This document shows positions 46,908 to 55,730 of a DNA stretch of 64,000 nt, piece by piece. The stretch spans positions 90,313-154,312 of the forward strand of contig NZ_CABVHQ010000007.1 of assembly GCF_902497895.1 (NCBI RefSeq), in the 5' to 3' direction. Within the stretch, counting starts at the first letter, position 1, and each line of letters starts with the position of its first letter. Source of the DNA: Pseudomonas fluorescens (GTDB taxonomy: Bacteria; Pseudomonadota; Gammaproteobacteria; Pseudomonadales; Pseudomonadaceae). A program made the translations under genes and the position numbers. The notes under the pieces were generated by a model that was not told the origin of the DNA, did not search any database, and worked only from the letters and a program-made list of their open reading frames with translations.

Positions 46908-48224
46908 ATGGGCCCATGGCTCGATGGCCTGACCGGATGGTTGACGGCAAACCCGCAATGGCTGGCCGCCGCGGTATTCATAGTGGCCTGCGTCGAGTGC
47001 CTGGCGATTGCCGGACTGATTGTCCCGGGCACGGTCTTGTTATTCGCCGTCGCGGTATTGGCCGGCAGTGGCGCGCTGTCCCTGGGCGAGACCCTGCTGC
47101 TGGGGTTTGTCGGCGGTTTGCTGGGGGACCTGGTGTCGTATTTCCTGGGGCGGCGCTTTCACCAGAACATTCGCCGCCTGCCGGGATTGCGTCATCACCC
47201 GGAATGGATGGCCGGGGCTGAAGCGTACTTCCAGCGTTATGGCATTGCCAGCCTGCTGGTCGGGCGCTTTATTGGTCCGTTGCGCCCGATGCTGCCGATG
47301 GTTGCGGGAATGTTCGACATGCCGTTTCCGCGATTTGCCGCTGTCAGTATGTTGGCGGCAGCGGGCTGGACCGTAGCGTATCTGTTGCCGGGCTGGGCGA
47401 CTGGTGCGGCCATCCGCTTGCCCCTCCCGGAAGGGTTCTGGCCGCAAGCCGGGGTCGTCGTCGGCAGCATCGTCGTATTGATCGGCCTGAGCATCAACAG
47501 CACCTTGCGCCGACATCGCAGCGCCACAGTACTGATCACAGTCCTGAGCTTCGTCATTCTGGTCGGGATGTTTATCGGCTATCGCTACCTGAATCAGTTC
47601 GACCAGGGCCTGATGACCCTGATCCAGGAACACCGCAGCAGCACCGTAGACTCCGCCGCCGTGGTGGTAACTCGCCTCGGCGATTTTCGTACATTGCTCT
47701 TTGCCAGCGGCCTGCTAACCATTTTGCTGCTGGTGGCGCGCCAATGGCCCCACGCGATCTTCGCTGGCAGCACCTTGCTCTTCACTTCCCTGGGCAATAC
47801 CGGGACCAAATGGTTTTTTGCCCGCGTGCGCCCGGAAGTGCTGACCGACCCGCTGACCACCTACAGCATGCCCAGTGGCCACAGCTCCGGCTCGTTCGCG
47901 CTGTTCCTGACCCTGGCAGTCCTCGCCGGTCGTGGCCAACCACCCCGAATGCGCCTGACCTGGCTATTGGTCGGGTGCCTGCCTGCAATGGCGATCGCTA
48001 TGTCGAGGGTTTATCTCGGGGCTCACTGGCCGACCGATGTGCTGGCCGGCGCCATGCTCGCGGCCTGTTTCTGCGCCGCCAGTCTGAACCTGAACCAACG
48101 CCAGACCTCCTTGAGTGCAATGTCTGCCAAAGTCTGGTGGCTGGTGCTGCCGGCGCTGGTGGCGTTGTTTGGGTTCTTTGCGCTACGGCATTTGCCTGAT
48201 GCGATGTTGCGGTATGCATATTGA
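46908..48224 (+). CDS. DedA-PAP2 fusion membrane protein
   Basis: A 438-residue polytopic protein joining two modules. The N-terminal half (about 1-200) is a DedA/VTT domain (CLAIAGLIVPGTVLLFAVAVLAGSG, GDLVSYFLGRRF, RYGIASLLVGRFIGPLRPMLPMVAG). The C-terminal half is a PAP2 lipid phosphatase with all three motifs: KWFFARVRPE, PSGHSSGS and SRVYLGAHWPTD. DedA proteins move undecaprenyl phosphate or phospholipids across the membrane, and PAP2 enzymes dephosphorylate their pyrophosphate forms, so carrier-lipid recycling is a reasonable inference. GGAG precedes the ATG. Confidence 0.88.
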   Translation: MGPWLDGLTGWLTANPQWLAAAVFIVACVECLAIAGLIVPGTVLLFAVAVLAGSGALSLGETLLLGFVGGLLGDLVSYFLGRRFHQNIRRLPGLRHHPEWMAGAEAYFQRYGIASLLVGRFIGPLRPMLPMVAGMFDMPFPRFAAVSMLAAAGWTVAYLLPGWATGAAIRLPLPEGFWPQAGVVVGSIVVLIGLSINSTLRRHRSATVLITVLSFVILVGMFIGYRYLNQFDQGLMTLIQEHRSSTVDSAAVVVTRLGDFRTLLFASGLLTILLLVARQWPHAIFAGSTLLFTSLGNTGTKWFFARVRPEVLTDPLTTYSMPSGHSSGSFALFLTLAVLAGRGQPPRMRLTWLLVGCLPAMAIAMSRVYLGAHWPTDVLAGAMLAACFCAASLNLNQRQTSLSAMSAKVWWLVLPALVALFGFFALRHLPDAMLRYAY

Positions 48225-48247
48225 GCAAATACTGATGTTTGCACGCT

Positions 48248-48349
48248 AAAAGATCGCAGCCTGCGGCAGCTCCTACAGATTTTGCGTACACCCGCACATT
48301 CACGGGTGTACTCGGTCGGCGTAGGAGCTGCCGCAGGCTGCGATCTTTT
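48248..48349. repeat. Long palindromic intergenic repeat (AGATCGCAGCC family)
   Basis: AAAAGATCGCAGCCTGCGGC at 48248 is mirrored by GCCGCAGGCTGCGATCTTTT ending at 48349, with the nested TACACCCG..CGGGTGTA hairpin at the centre. It separates the DedA-PAP2 gene from the convergent LON-domain gene. The remaining 104 bases to 48454 hold nothing obvious. Confidence 0.9.
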
Positions 48350-48453
48350 CAAGCCCACCCCGGTTTTCTGTACACCCTCGCAAGACAACTCTCTTTCGCC
48401 AGGGTGATATAGCGGCAATCCAAGACCACGCGATGCGCGGCTTTTGGTAAACA

Positions 48454-49044
48454 TCAGGCAAACAACTCCCCCTGCAACTCATCAAGCAACGCCTGAATCG
48501 CATCCAGGCGTTGCTGCGGATCATCGAGTTGCAATAGATCGATCTTGTCCAGTTCGGAGAATGGCAGCAGGTAAGCCAACTGATTGGCCAGGGATTGCTG
48601 GCCGGTGGCTTCGGTGCCCATGTTCAGGGCTTCGACCATCGGGTGCTCGGCCAATGCCCTGAGCAAGGCCACCAGGTCGGCGTCTTCATCCTGCAGTGGC
48701 TGTTCGGGCACGTCGTCGAGCCATTCGACTTCAGCCACCATCAGCTGATCGCGCTGCACTTCGGTGCGCAGCACCCGGAACCTGCGCCCACCCTCGACGC
48801 GAATCCCCAGCAGGCCGTTGTCCTGCTGCTTGAAATCACGGATCAGTGCCTCGCAACCCACCAGGGCATAGCCCTCAGGCGCGACGCCCACCTCTTCACC
48901 CTCGAGAATGCACACCACGCCAAAGCCGCCGCTCTGCTTCATGCAGCGGCTGATCATGTCCAGGTAGCGCGCCTCGAAAATCTGCAGATCGAGGGTGCAA
49001 CCGGGGAACAACACCGTGTTCAGGGGGAAAAGCGCCAGGCTCAT
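48454..49044 (-). CDS. LON N-terminal (substrate-binding) domain protein
   Basis: A 196-residue stand-alone LON-N/PUA-like domain protein: MSLALFPLNTVLFPGCTLDLQIFEARYLDMISRCMKQ is the diagnostic start, followed by GFGVVCILEGEEVG and GLLGIRVEGGRRFRVL. It has no ATPase or protease domain. Such free-standing domains are widespread and uncharacterised. The gene is 11 bp downstream of the lrgB-like gene and probably shares its transcript. Confidence 0.9.
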   Translation of the reverse strand: MSLALFPLNTVLFPGCTLDLQIFEARYLDMISRCMKQSGGFGVVCILEGEEVGVAPEGYALVGCEALIRDFKQQDNGLLGIRVEGGRRFRVLRTEVQRDQLMVAEVEWLDDVPEQPLQDEDADLVALLRALAEHPMVEALNMGTEATGQQSLANQLAYLLPFSELDKIDLLQLDDPQQRLDAIQALLDELQGELFA

Positions 49045-49054
49045 ATAGGTTTCC

Positions 49055-49771
49055 TTAAACCATCATTGACACAGCCAGCGGCAGGAACACCGCCGTGGCC
49101 ACGCCCATCAAACTCATCGCCAATGCGGCGAAGGCTCCGCATTCCTCACTTTCCTGCAAGGCAACCGAGGTACCGACCGCATGCGCCGTCATGCCTAATG
49201 CCATGCCGCGGGCTTCAGGGCTATGGACACCCAAACGAGTCAAAATACTCGGCCCGAAAATCGCTCCGATCACGCCGGTGATCAACACGAAAACTGCCGC
49301 CAGCGCCGCCACACCGCCAATTTGCTCGGCCACCAGCATAGCGATCGGTGAGGTCACCGATTTCGGCGCTATGGTCATCAGAATCATGTGCTCGGCACCG
49401 AACCACCAACCCAGCACCACGCCGAGACTGGTCGCCACCACACCCCCTATCACCAGCGTAGTAAATATCGGCCAGAACAACTGCCGAATCCGCCGCAGAT
49501 TGAGATAGAGCGGTACCGCCAGGGCGACGGTGGCCGGCCCCAGCAGGATGCTGAGAATCTCGGTGCTTTTGCGATATTCGGTGTAACTCAGGCCACACCC
49601 GACCAGCACGCCGATCACCAGCAGCATCGACACCAGCACCGGCTGCAAGAAAATCCAGCGGGTTTTCTCATACCCGATCAGCACCAACTGGTAGGCCCCC
49701 AGAGTGATGCCAATGCCGAACAATGGATGATGAATCACTGCAGCCCACGCGCCCTGCCAATCAAAGGTCAT
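49055..49771 (-). CDS. LrgB/CidB family membrane protein
   Basis: A 238-residue protein with about six to seven hydrophobic helices and the LrgB signature (PKSVTSPIAMLVAEQIGG; LGVHSPEARGMALGMTAHAVGTSVALQESEECGAFAALAMSLMG). LrgB/CidB proteins pair with LrgA/CidA in control of murein hydrolase export, cell death or metabolite transport. The ATG overlaps the stop of the cidA-like gene (ATGA), showing translational coupling. Confidence 0.9.
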   Translation of the reverse strand: MTFDWQGAWAAVIHHPLFGIGITLGAYQLVLIGYEKTRWIFLQPVLVSMLLVIGVLVGCGLSYTEYRKSTEILSILLGPATVALAVPLYLNLRRIRQLFWPIFTTLVIGGVVATSLGVVLGWWFGAEHMILMTIAPKSVTSPIAMLVAEQIGGVAALAAVFVLITGVIGAIFGPSILTRLGVHSPEARGMALGMTAHAVGTSVALQESEECGAFAALAMSLMGVATAVFLPLAVSMMV

Positions 49772-50130
49772 CGGGTCTCCTCGCGGCGAGCCTGGCGCTG
49801 GATCATCTTGTGCATCAATACGCCAACGAAGGCCATGGAGATCACCAACGACAGCACCAATGCGCCGACGATCGCCCAGAAGTCCGCAGCGATATCGCTG
49901 GCGTAGACCATCACCCCCACCGCTGGCGGCACCAGCAGCAATGGCAAATAACGCAGCAGACTGCTGGCCGCCAGGTTCAGCGGTTCACCGACTGTGCCGC
50001 GACTAATCAGAAACACCAGCAACAGCAGCAGGCCGACAATCGGCCCCGGCAGTACGGGTAAAAATAAATGGTTAATAGCCGTGCCGAGCAATTGAAACAG
50101 CACCAGCCAGGTCAAGCCGCGTAACAACAT
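49768..50130 (-). CDS. CidA/LrgA family holin-like protein
   Basis: A 120-residue membrane protein with four predicted helices: LTWLVLFQLLGTAINHLFLPVLPGPIVGLLLLLVFL and NLAASSLLRYLPLLLVPPAVGVMVYASDI match CidA/LrgA. It is the first gene of the pair with the lrgB-like gene, overlapping it by 4 bp. A divergent spacer of about 180 bp separates it from the MaoC-like gene; no LysR-type cidR regulator is adjacent. Confidence 0.9.
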   Translation of the reverse strand: MLLRGLTWLVLFQLLGTAINHLFLPVLPGPIVGLLLLLVFLISRGTVGEPLNLAASSLLRYLPLLLVPPAVGVMVYASDIAADFWAIVGALVLSLVISMAFVGVLMHKMIQRQARREETR

Positions 50131-50311
50131 CTGTCATCTCCCGCAAATTCGCGCCGGGCATTATAAGCATGTCGAACGCTATGAACCGGCATTCGCAAAC
50201 ACCATAAATGGTTGACCGCAGCCATTGGCCATGATGATCTAAAGTGGTTGCCAGGGGGCCAGGCCCCCAACCCAGAAAAATATAAAAACGATGAACCCAA
50301 GGAGAGTCTCA

Positions 50312-50767
50312 ATGCCCTACGTTCCAGTTGCAGAGCTCAAGGATTATGTCGGCAAGGAACTCGGATGTTCCCAATGGCTCACTATCGATCAGGAACGCAT
50401 CAACCTGTTCGCCGAAGCCACGGGTGATTTTCAGTTCATCCACGTTGATCCGGTAAAGGCTGCACAAACACCCTTTGGCGGTACGATTGCCCACGGCTTT
50501 CTGTCTCTGTCGCTGATCCCCAAACTGATGGAAGACATTCTGGTATTGCCGCAAGGTTTGAAGATGGTCGTCAACTACGGCCTGGACAGCGTGCGCTTCA
50601 TCCAGCCGGTCAAGGTCGACTCCAGGGTTCGACTCAAGGTCGATCTGGCCGAAGTCACTGAAAAGAAACCCGGCCAATGGCTGCTCAAAGCCACCGCGAC
50701 CCTGGAGATCGAAGGCCAGGAAAAGCCGGCCTACATCGCTGAGCCGTTGTCTCTCTGCTTCGTTTAA
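50312..50767 (+). CDS. MaoC family (R)-hydratase-like protein
   Basis: A 151-residue hotdog-fold protein. FAEATGDFQFIHVDPVKAAQTPFGGTIAHGFLSLSLIPKLM carries the hydratase motif (Asp and His of DxxxxH, and Ser after GF), and NYGLDSVRFIQPVKVDSRVRL completes the fold. Members hydrate enoyl-CoA or related thioesters; this group is often annotated as nodulation protein N-like or dehydratase. ATG 50312 is preceded by AAGGAG. It is monocistronic, ending before a perfect hairpin. Confidence 0.88.
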   Translation: MPYVPVAELKDYVGKELGCSQWLTIDQERINLFAEATGDFQFIHVDPVKAAQTPFGGTIAHGFLSLSLIPKLMEDILVLPQGLKMVVNYGLDSVRFIQPVKVDSRVRLKVDLAEVTEKKPGQWLLKATATLEIEGQEKPAYIAEPLSLCFV

Positions 50768-50778
50768 CCCTCCCGGAT

Positions 50779-50804
50779 GCGAAACAGCTTCCCTGCTGTT
50801 TCGC
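50779..50804 (+). terminator. Hairpin after the MaoC-like gene
   Basis: GCGAAACAGC (50779-50788) and GCTGTTTCGC (50795-50804) form a perfect 10-bp stem with TTCCCT loop, 12 bp after the stop codon. No T-run follows, so it is a likely but atypical terminator or 3' stabiliser. TATATATA at 50812 and CATACT near 50837 may belong to the promoter of the next gene. Confidence 0.5.
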
Positions 50805-50868
50805 ACGGCTCTATATATACGACACATAGCTGCGGCATACTCGGTTGCCTAATTGACCGGATCCCGTT

Positions 50869-52629
50869 ATGCGCTCACTTGTTCCCCTCGCTCTAATCCT
50901 GTTGCTTACCGCATGCGGCGATGGCGAATCGCTGCTGCCGCCCGATGCCCGCTTGCCGGACGGTGGGCGCTATCGCGGTGATATGGTCGACGGTTTGCTA
51001 CAGGGCCAGGGTCGCATCGACTACCCGAATGGCGGCTGGTACGTCGGGCAATTCGACAAGGGTCAGTGGCATGGCCGGGGTGAATGGCACGGCAGCAATG
51101 GCGAGGTCTATCGCGGACAGTTCGAGCACGGGCTGTTCCACGGCCAGGGCACCCTGACCACCAGCGGCAGCAGTTACACCGGCGGCTTCAAGCTCGGTCG
51201 GCGCGACGGTGAAGGCACGCTCAAAGAAGGCGGCATGACCTACCGTGGTGAGTTCAAGGCCGACCAGTATTCCGGGCTCGGCCGTCTGGAACTCGAAGAC
51301 GGCAGCCAGTACCAGGGCCAGTTCGCCCACGGCAAACCCAACGGCGAAGGCCAGCGTGGCGATGCCAGCGGTAACCTGTTCACCGGGCACTTCGTCAATG
51401 GTCAACTGGAGGGCAACGGCACCTTCAACAGCGCCGAAGGCGACCAGTATGTCGGCGCTTTCAAGCAAAACCAGTTGCACGGCAAAGGCCGCTACGAAAA
51501 TGCTGACGGCGATGTCTGGATCGGCCAGTTCAAGGAGGGTGCGCTGACTGGCAAAGGTGAGCTGATCGGTGTCGATGGCAGCCATTATGTCGGCCAGTTC
51601 AGTGACTGGCGCCTCTCTGGTCAAGGCCGTTTGAACCTCAGCGATGGCAGTTTCTATGTCGGCCAGTTCGATAATGACAACTATCAGGGCTATGGCACCC
51701 TGGTGCGCCACGATGGCGTGGTGCAAAGCGGCTATTGGGTCAACGGCCAACGGGTGCGCGACGCCAGCGGCAAGCTGCTGCCTGATACCCTGGAGGTCGG
51801 CGTGCTGGCTCAGGGCCGCTTGCTCGAACAGGCCCTGGCCAATGTGCCCGCTTCCACCTCTGCGGTGGAGTTGTACAGCCTGACGCTGGCGGGTGACGGC
51901 AAACAAAGTGTGTTCCTGCGCGAAGCCGACTACGTCAGCAATATGCTCGCCAGACGCTTTGGCGCCTATGGTCAGATCCGTCTGGTCAATCACCGTGACC
52001 ATCTGGGCGAGCGCCCCATGGCGAGCCGGGAAAGCCTGCGGCGCGCAGCACTGACCCTGGCCGAGCGCAGCGGCCCGGAAGATTTGCTGTTCATCTACCT
52101 GACCAGTCATGGCACCCACCAACATGAATTGGTGCTGGATCAGCCGCGCCTGGAACTGGCCGACCTGCCGGCCGACGAACTGGCCTCCGTGCTCGCGCCA
52201 CTGAAGAATCGTGACAAGGTCATTGTGATCTCGGCCTGCTATTCCGGTGGTTTTATCCCTGCACTCAAAGATGACCGGACGTTGATCATGACCGCCCCGC
52301 GGACTGATCGGGTGTCCTTCGGTTGCTCGGAAGAGGCCGATTTCACCTACTTCGGCGACGCCCTGTTTGCCCAGGCATTGAACCAGACCGACGACCTCCA
52401 ACAAGCCTTCGTCCTGGCCAGGGCAACGGTCGCCGAACGGGAACTGGCCGACAACTTCGAAGCCTCGGAACCGCAGATCTGGGCACCCAAGGCGGTCCTG
52501 GCGCGCTGGCAGTTGTTACGCAAGCAGCAAGCACGCAAGGCCCTTGAAAACGCCGCCTTAAAAGGCCCGCAAGCACTAAAAGTAGGCGAAAGTGCCACGT
52601 TGAAAGGCACGCAAGCAAAGTACAACTAA
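50869..52629 (+). CDS. Lipoprotein with MORN repeats and a C13 (legumain-like) peptidase domain
   Basis: A 586-residue protein. The lipoprotein signal peptide has lipobox LLTAC (Cys16). Residues about 30-310 contain eleven full MORN repeats plus a partial one, with a 23-residue period (YRGDMVDGLLQGQGRI, YVGQFDKGQWHGRGEW, and so on). The C-terminal domain (about 330-560) is a caspase-fold C13 peptidase: His414 in TSHG and Cys457 in SACYSGGF form the dyad. The tail has two short ALKGPQALK-like repeats. It should be surface- or periplasm-facing and membrane-anchored. The substrate is unknown; C13 enzymes elsewhere include legumain and the GPI transamidase subunit. The family is firm, function open. 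Confidence 0.85.
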   Translation: MRSLVPLALILLLTACGDGESLLPPDARLPDGGRYRGDMVDGLLQGQGRIDYPNGGWYVGQFDKGQWHGRGEWHGSNGEVYRGQFEHGLFHGQGTLTTSGSSYTGGFKLGRRDGEGTLKEGGMTYRGEFKADQYSGLGRLELEDGSQYQGQFAHGKPNGEGQRGDASGNLFTGHFVNGQLEGNGTFNSAEGDQYVGAFKQNQLHGKGRYENADGDVWIGQFKEGALTGKGELIGVDGSHYVGQFSDWRLSGQGRLNLSDGSFYVGQFDNDNYQGYGTLVRHDGVVQSGYWVNGQRVRDASGKLLPDTLEVGVLAQGRLLEQALANVPASTSAVELYSLTLAGDGKQSVFLREADYVSNMLARRFGAYGQIRLVNHRDHLGERPMASRESLRRAALTLAERSGPEDLLFIYLTSHGTHQHELVLDQPRLELADLPADELASVLAPLKNRDKVIVISACYSGGFIPALKDDRTLIMTAPRTDRVSFGCSEEADFTYFGDALFAQALNQTDDLQQAFVLARATVAERELADNFEASEPQIWAPKAVLARWQLLRKQQARKALENAALKGPQALKVGESATLKGTQAKYN

Positions 52630-52656
52630 GCTGAACAGTATCAAGGGAGAAACACT

Positions 52657-53298
52657 ATGTACTTGACGCCTCAGCATGTCTTGCTTGCCGGAGCCACCGG
52701 TCTGACCGGTGAACATCTACTTGACCGGCTGCTCAACGAGCCGACGATCAGCCGTGTATTAGCACCCTCACGCAGGCCATTGGCCAGGCATCCTCACCTG
52801 GAAAACCCGGTGGGCGACCCCGATGTCGTTCTTCCAAAGCTCAGCGGACGCGTCGATATCGCTTTCTGCTGCCTGGGGACCACGATCAAAAAGGCTGGTT
52901 CCGAGAATGCCTTCCGCGCGGTGGACCTCGACTTGGTCGTAGCCTTTGGCAAACGCGCCCGGGAAATGGGTGCACGGCATCTGATCGTAATCAGTGCCAT
53001 CGGCGCCGATCGGAGGTCCTCGGCGCTCTACAACCGCGTCAAAGGCGAAATGGAATATGCCTTGAAAGCCCAGAACTGGCCGCAGCTGACCATCGTCCGC
53101 CCGTCCCTGTTGCTGGGTGAGCGCTTGGAACCGAGGCTGGCCGAACAACTGGCTGGACCATTTTCCAGACTGTTACCCGGCAAATACCACGGTATCGAAG
53201 CCTGTCAGCTGGCCCGAGCCATGTGGCGCCTGGCGCTGGAAGAACAGGATGGAGTGCGAATCGTCGAGTCGGATGAGTTGCGCAGGCTGGGCAAGTAA
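52657..53298 (+). CDS. NAD(P)-binding oxidoreductase (SDR/NmrA-like)
   Basis: A 213-residue Rossmann protein with the nucleotide motif [19 protein letters not shown] at the N-terminus, [51 protein letters not shown] (an SDR-like Tyr/Lys pair, Y-N-R-V-K) and [13 protein letters not shown]. It resembles small HTATIP2/YthO-type proteins; the substrate is unknown. AAGGGAG precedes the ATG. It is 27 bp after the MORN-C13 gene, so probably co-transcribed. Confidence 0.85.
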   Translation: MYLTPQHVLLAGATGLTGEHLLDRLLNEPTISRVLAPSRRPLARHPHLENPVGDPDVVLPKLSGRVDIAFCCLGTTIKKAGSENAFRAVDLDLVVAFGKRAREMGARHLIVISAIGADRRSSALYNRVKGEMEYALKAQNWPQLTIVRPSLLLGERLEPRLAEQLAGPFSRLLPGKYHGIEACQLARAMWRLALEEQDGVRIVESDELRRLGK

Positions 53299-53302
53299 GA
53301 TC

Positions 53303-53378
53303 AAAAGATCGCAGCCTATCGGCAGCTCCTACATTGACCGCGTACACCTGTAGGAGCTGCCGAAGGCTGCGATCTTTT
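53303..53378. repeat. Palindromic repeat, short degenerate member of the AGATCGCAGCC family
   Basis: AAAAGATCGCAGCCTATCGG at 53303 is mirrored by GCCGAAGGCTGCGATCTTTT ending at 53378. The centre is shortened and the nested ACCCG/CGGGT hairpin of the other three copies is missing. It starts 4 bp after a stop codon and lies between convergent genes. Confidence 0.85.
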
Positions 53379-53383
53379 GGGTG

Positions 53384-53668
53384 CTACAACCCACCCGTCG
53401 CCTGAAACTCAACCCCGATCACCGTCAACAACGACAGCGGCAACAGCAAGGTGTCGAGCAAGGCGCTGGCCGGCAGGTCGACGCCGGGATAGCTCGGCGC
53501 TTCGGCGCCGAAACGGTCCATGGCACAACACCCGCCCTGCATCGCATACCAATCCAGACGCGTGCCCGAGTACACGATCGGCGCCCCCGGCTTGGCGGCG
53601 TCCAGGGTTCGGGCCGTGGCGCAACCGGCCAATTGCAGGGCCAGGACCAGGCTCAGTAGCTTATTCAT
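53384..53668 (-). CDS. YceK/YidQ family lipoprotein
   Basis: A 94-residue lipoprotein: signal peptide with lipobox LAGC (Cys16), then [20 protein letters not shown], a Cys-Cys pair, a [24 protein letters not shown] hydrophobic segment and a short tail, the pattern of YceK/YidQ proteins. Function is unknown. Its ATG overlaps the end of ubiX by 8 bp, so it is expressed from the mpl-ubiX transcript. Confidence 0.85.
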   Translation of the reverse strand: MNKLLSLVLALQLAGCATARTLDAAKPGAPIVYSGTRLDWYAMQGGCCAMDRFGAEAPSYPGVDLPASALLDTLLLPLSLLTVIGVEFQATGGL

Positions 53669-54293
53669 CGCTGCTCAAATGATGTTCGCCCCACCGCGGC
53701 AGCATGTCTTGCGGGATGTTCAACAGATTGAGAATCCGCGCCACCACGAAGTCCACCAGGTCGTCGATGGTCTGCGGCTGGTGATAGAAACCCGGCGAAG
53801 CCGGCAGGATGGTCACGCCCATGTTCGACAGCTTGAGCATGTTCTCCAGGTGGATGCTGGAATACGGGGCCTCACGCGGCACCAGAATCAGCTGCCGACG
53901 CTCCTTCAAGGTGACGTCCGCCGCGCGCTCGATCAAGTTGTTGCACGCGCCGCTGGCGATTGCCGCCAGGGTACCGGTAGAGCACGGCACCACGACCATC
54001 GCACTCGGCGAGCCAGAACCGGAGGCCACCGGCGACATCCAGTCTTCCTTGCCATACACGCGAATCTGCCCGGCGGCGGCGCCGGTGTATTCGGTGAGGA
54101 AGGCCTGCATCATCTGGGTCTTGGGCGGCAGCAAAACGTCGGTTTCGGTGGCCATTACCAGTTGAGCGGCCTTGGAGATCAGGAAATGTACTTCGCGGTC
54201 CTCACGCACCAGACAGTCGAGCAGGCGTAAACCGTATTGCGCGCCAGAGGCGCCGGTCATTGCCAGGGTGATGCGTTCCGGACCGTTGTTCAT
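53661..54293 (-). CDS. ubiX: Flavin prenyltransferase UbiX
   Basis: A 210-residue flavoprotein of full length, with [21 protein letters not shown] at the N-terminus, [51 protein letters not shown] and [20 protein letters not shown]. It prenylates FMN to make the cofactor of UbiD decarboxylases in ubiquinone synthesis. ATG 54293 overlaps the mpl stop (ATGA). Confidence 0.96.
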   Translation of the reverse strand: MNNGPERITLAMTGASGAQYGLRLLDCLVREDREVHFLISKAAQLVMATETDVLLPPKTQMMQAFLTEYTGAAAGQIRVYGKEDWMSPVASGSGSPSAMVVVPCSTGTLAAIASGACNNLIERAADVTLKERRQLILVPREAPYSSIHLENMLKLSNMGVTILPASPGFYHQPQTIDDLVDFVVARILNLLNIPQDMLPRWGEHHLSSDE

Positions 54294-55639
54294 TGCAGCG
54301 CCTCGGCCAGTTTGCCGTGCAGGCCGCCGAAGCCGCCATTGCTCATGATCACCACGTGGGTTCCGGGTTTGGCCTGGCTTTTCACCCGCGCGATGATGCC
54401 TTCCAGCGAATCGCTGACGATCGACGGCACGCTGCACAGCGCCGCAGTCGCACCCAGGTCCCAACCGAGGTTGGCCGGCGCGTACCAGATCACCTGATCG
54501 GCATCGACCACACTGTCCGGCAAGCCATCACGATGGGCACCCAGCTTCATGGAATTGGATCGTGGTTCGATGATCGCGATCAGCGGTGCATCGCCGATGC
54601 GTTTGCGCAGGCCATCAAGAGTGGTGGCAATCGCCGTCGGGTGGTGAGCAAAGTCGTCATAGATGGTAATGCCGTTGACTTCAGCAACCTTTTCCATTCT
54701 ACGCTTGACGCTTTTGAAGACGCTCAACGCGGCGATGCCCATGGCCGGTACTACGCCAACATGGCGTGCCGCCGCCAGGGTGGCCAGGGCGTTGGCGACG
54801 TTGTGCTGACCGGTCATATCCCAGTCGACCACGCCTTGAGCCACGCCTTCGAACATCACTTCAAACTTCGAACCGTCTGCGCTGAGCAGCTTGACCTGCC
54901 ATTGGCCGCCGACGCCAGTGGTTTGCACCGGGGTCCAGCAACCCATGTCGATTACCCGCTGCAATGCTGGCTCAGTGGTCGGATGGATCACCAGGCCTTC
55001 ACTCGGAATAATCCGCACCAAGTGGTGGAACTGCCGCTCGATGGCTGGAAGATCGGGGAAGATGTCCGCATGATCGAACTCAAGGTTGTTCAGGATCGCC
55101 GTGCGCGGGCGATAGTGGACGAACTTCGAGCGCTTGTCGAAGAAGGCGCTGTCATATTCATCGGCCTCGATCACGAAGAACGGCGTATCGCCCAAACGCG
55201 CCGACACCGCGAAGTTCTGCGGCACTCCGCCGATCAGGAAGCCCGGGCTCATGCCGGCATGCTCCAACACCCAGGCGAGCATGCTGCTGGTGGTGGTCTT
55301 GCCGTGCGTACCGGCTACCGCCAGCACCCAGCGACCTTGCAGCACATGGTCGGCCAGCCATTGCGGGCCGGAAACGTACGGCAGGCCTTTGTTCAATACG
55401 TATTCGACCGCCGGATTGCCGCGAGACATGGCATTGCCAATCACCACCAGATCCGGGGCCGGATCGAGTTGGGCAGGGTCATAGCCTTGAGTCAGCTCAA
55501 TGCCCTGCGCTTGCAACTGGGTGCTCATCGGCGGATAGACATTGGCATCGGAGCCAGTCACGCGATGGCCCAGCTCTTTGGCCAGAACCGCCATCGAACC
55601 CATGAAGGTGCCGCAAATACCAAGAATATGAATGTGCAT
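54290..55639 (-). CDS. mpl: UDP-N-acetylmuramate:L-Ala-gamma-D-Glu-meso-DAP ligase
   Basis: A 449-residue Mur ligase for murein recycling, which attaches the tripeptide directly to UDP-MurNAc. [42 protein letters not shown] is the Mpl/MurC-type N-terminus; [19 protein letters not shown] is the P-loop; [14 protein letters not shown] lies in the C-terminal domain. ATG 55639 is the family start. It is followed by ubiX and the YceK-type gene with overlaps. It complements LdcA and the lytic transglycosylases elsewhere in the window. Confidence 0.96.
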   Translation of the reverse strand: MHIHILGICGTFMGSMAVLAKELGHRVTGSDANVYPPMSTQLQAQGIELTQGYDPAQLDPAPDLVVIGNAMSRGNPAVEYVLNKGLPYVSGPQWLADHVLQGRWVLAVAGTHGKTTTSSMLAWVLEHAGMSPGFLIGGVPQNFAVSARLGDTPFFVIEADEYDSAFFDKRSKFVHYRPRTAILNNLEFDHADIFPDLPAIERQFHHLVRIIPSEGLVIHPTTEPALQRVIDMGCWTPVQTTGVGGQWQVKLLSADGSKFEVMFEGVAQGVVDWDMTGQHNVANALATLAAARHVGVVPAMGIAALSVFKSVKRRMEKVAEVNGITIYDDFAHHPTAIATTLDGLRKRIGDAPLIAIIEPRSNSMKLGAHRDGLPDSVVDADQVIWYAPANLGWDLGATAALCSVPSIVSDSLEGIIARVKSQAKPGTHVVIMSNGGFGGLHGKLAEALQ

Positions 55640-55730
55640 AGTCGACCTCGTAAAACATCGAGGCAGGTTAGCGTAGAGGGCTGGAAATCGCACCTGATGT
55701 TTCAAGAACACCACTGAGCCTGTCGCCGTT

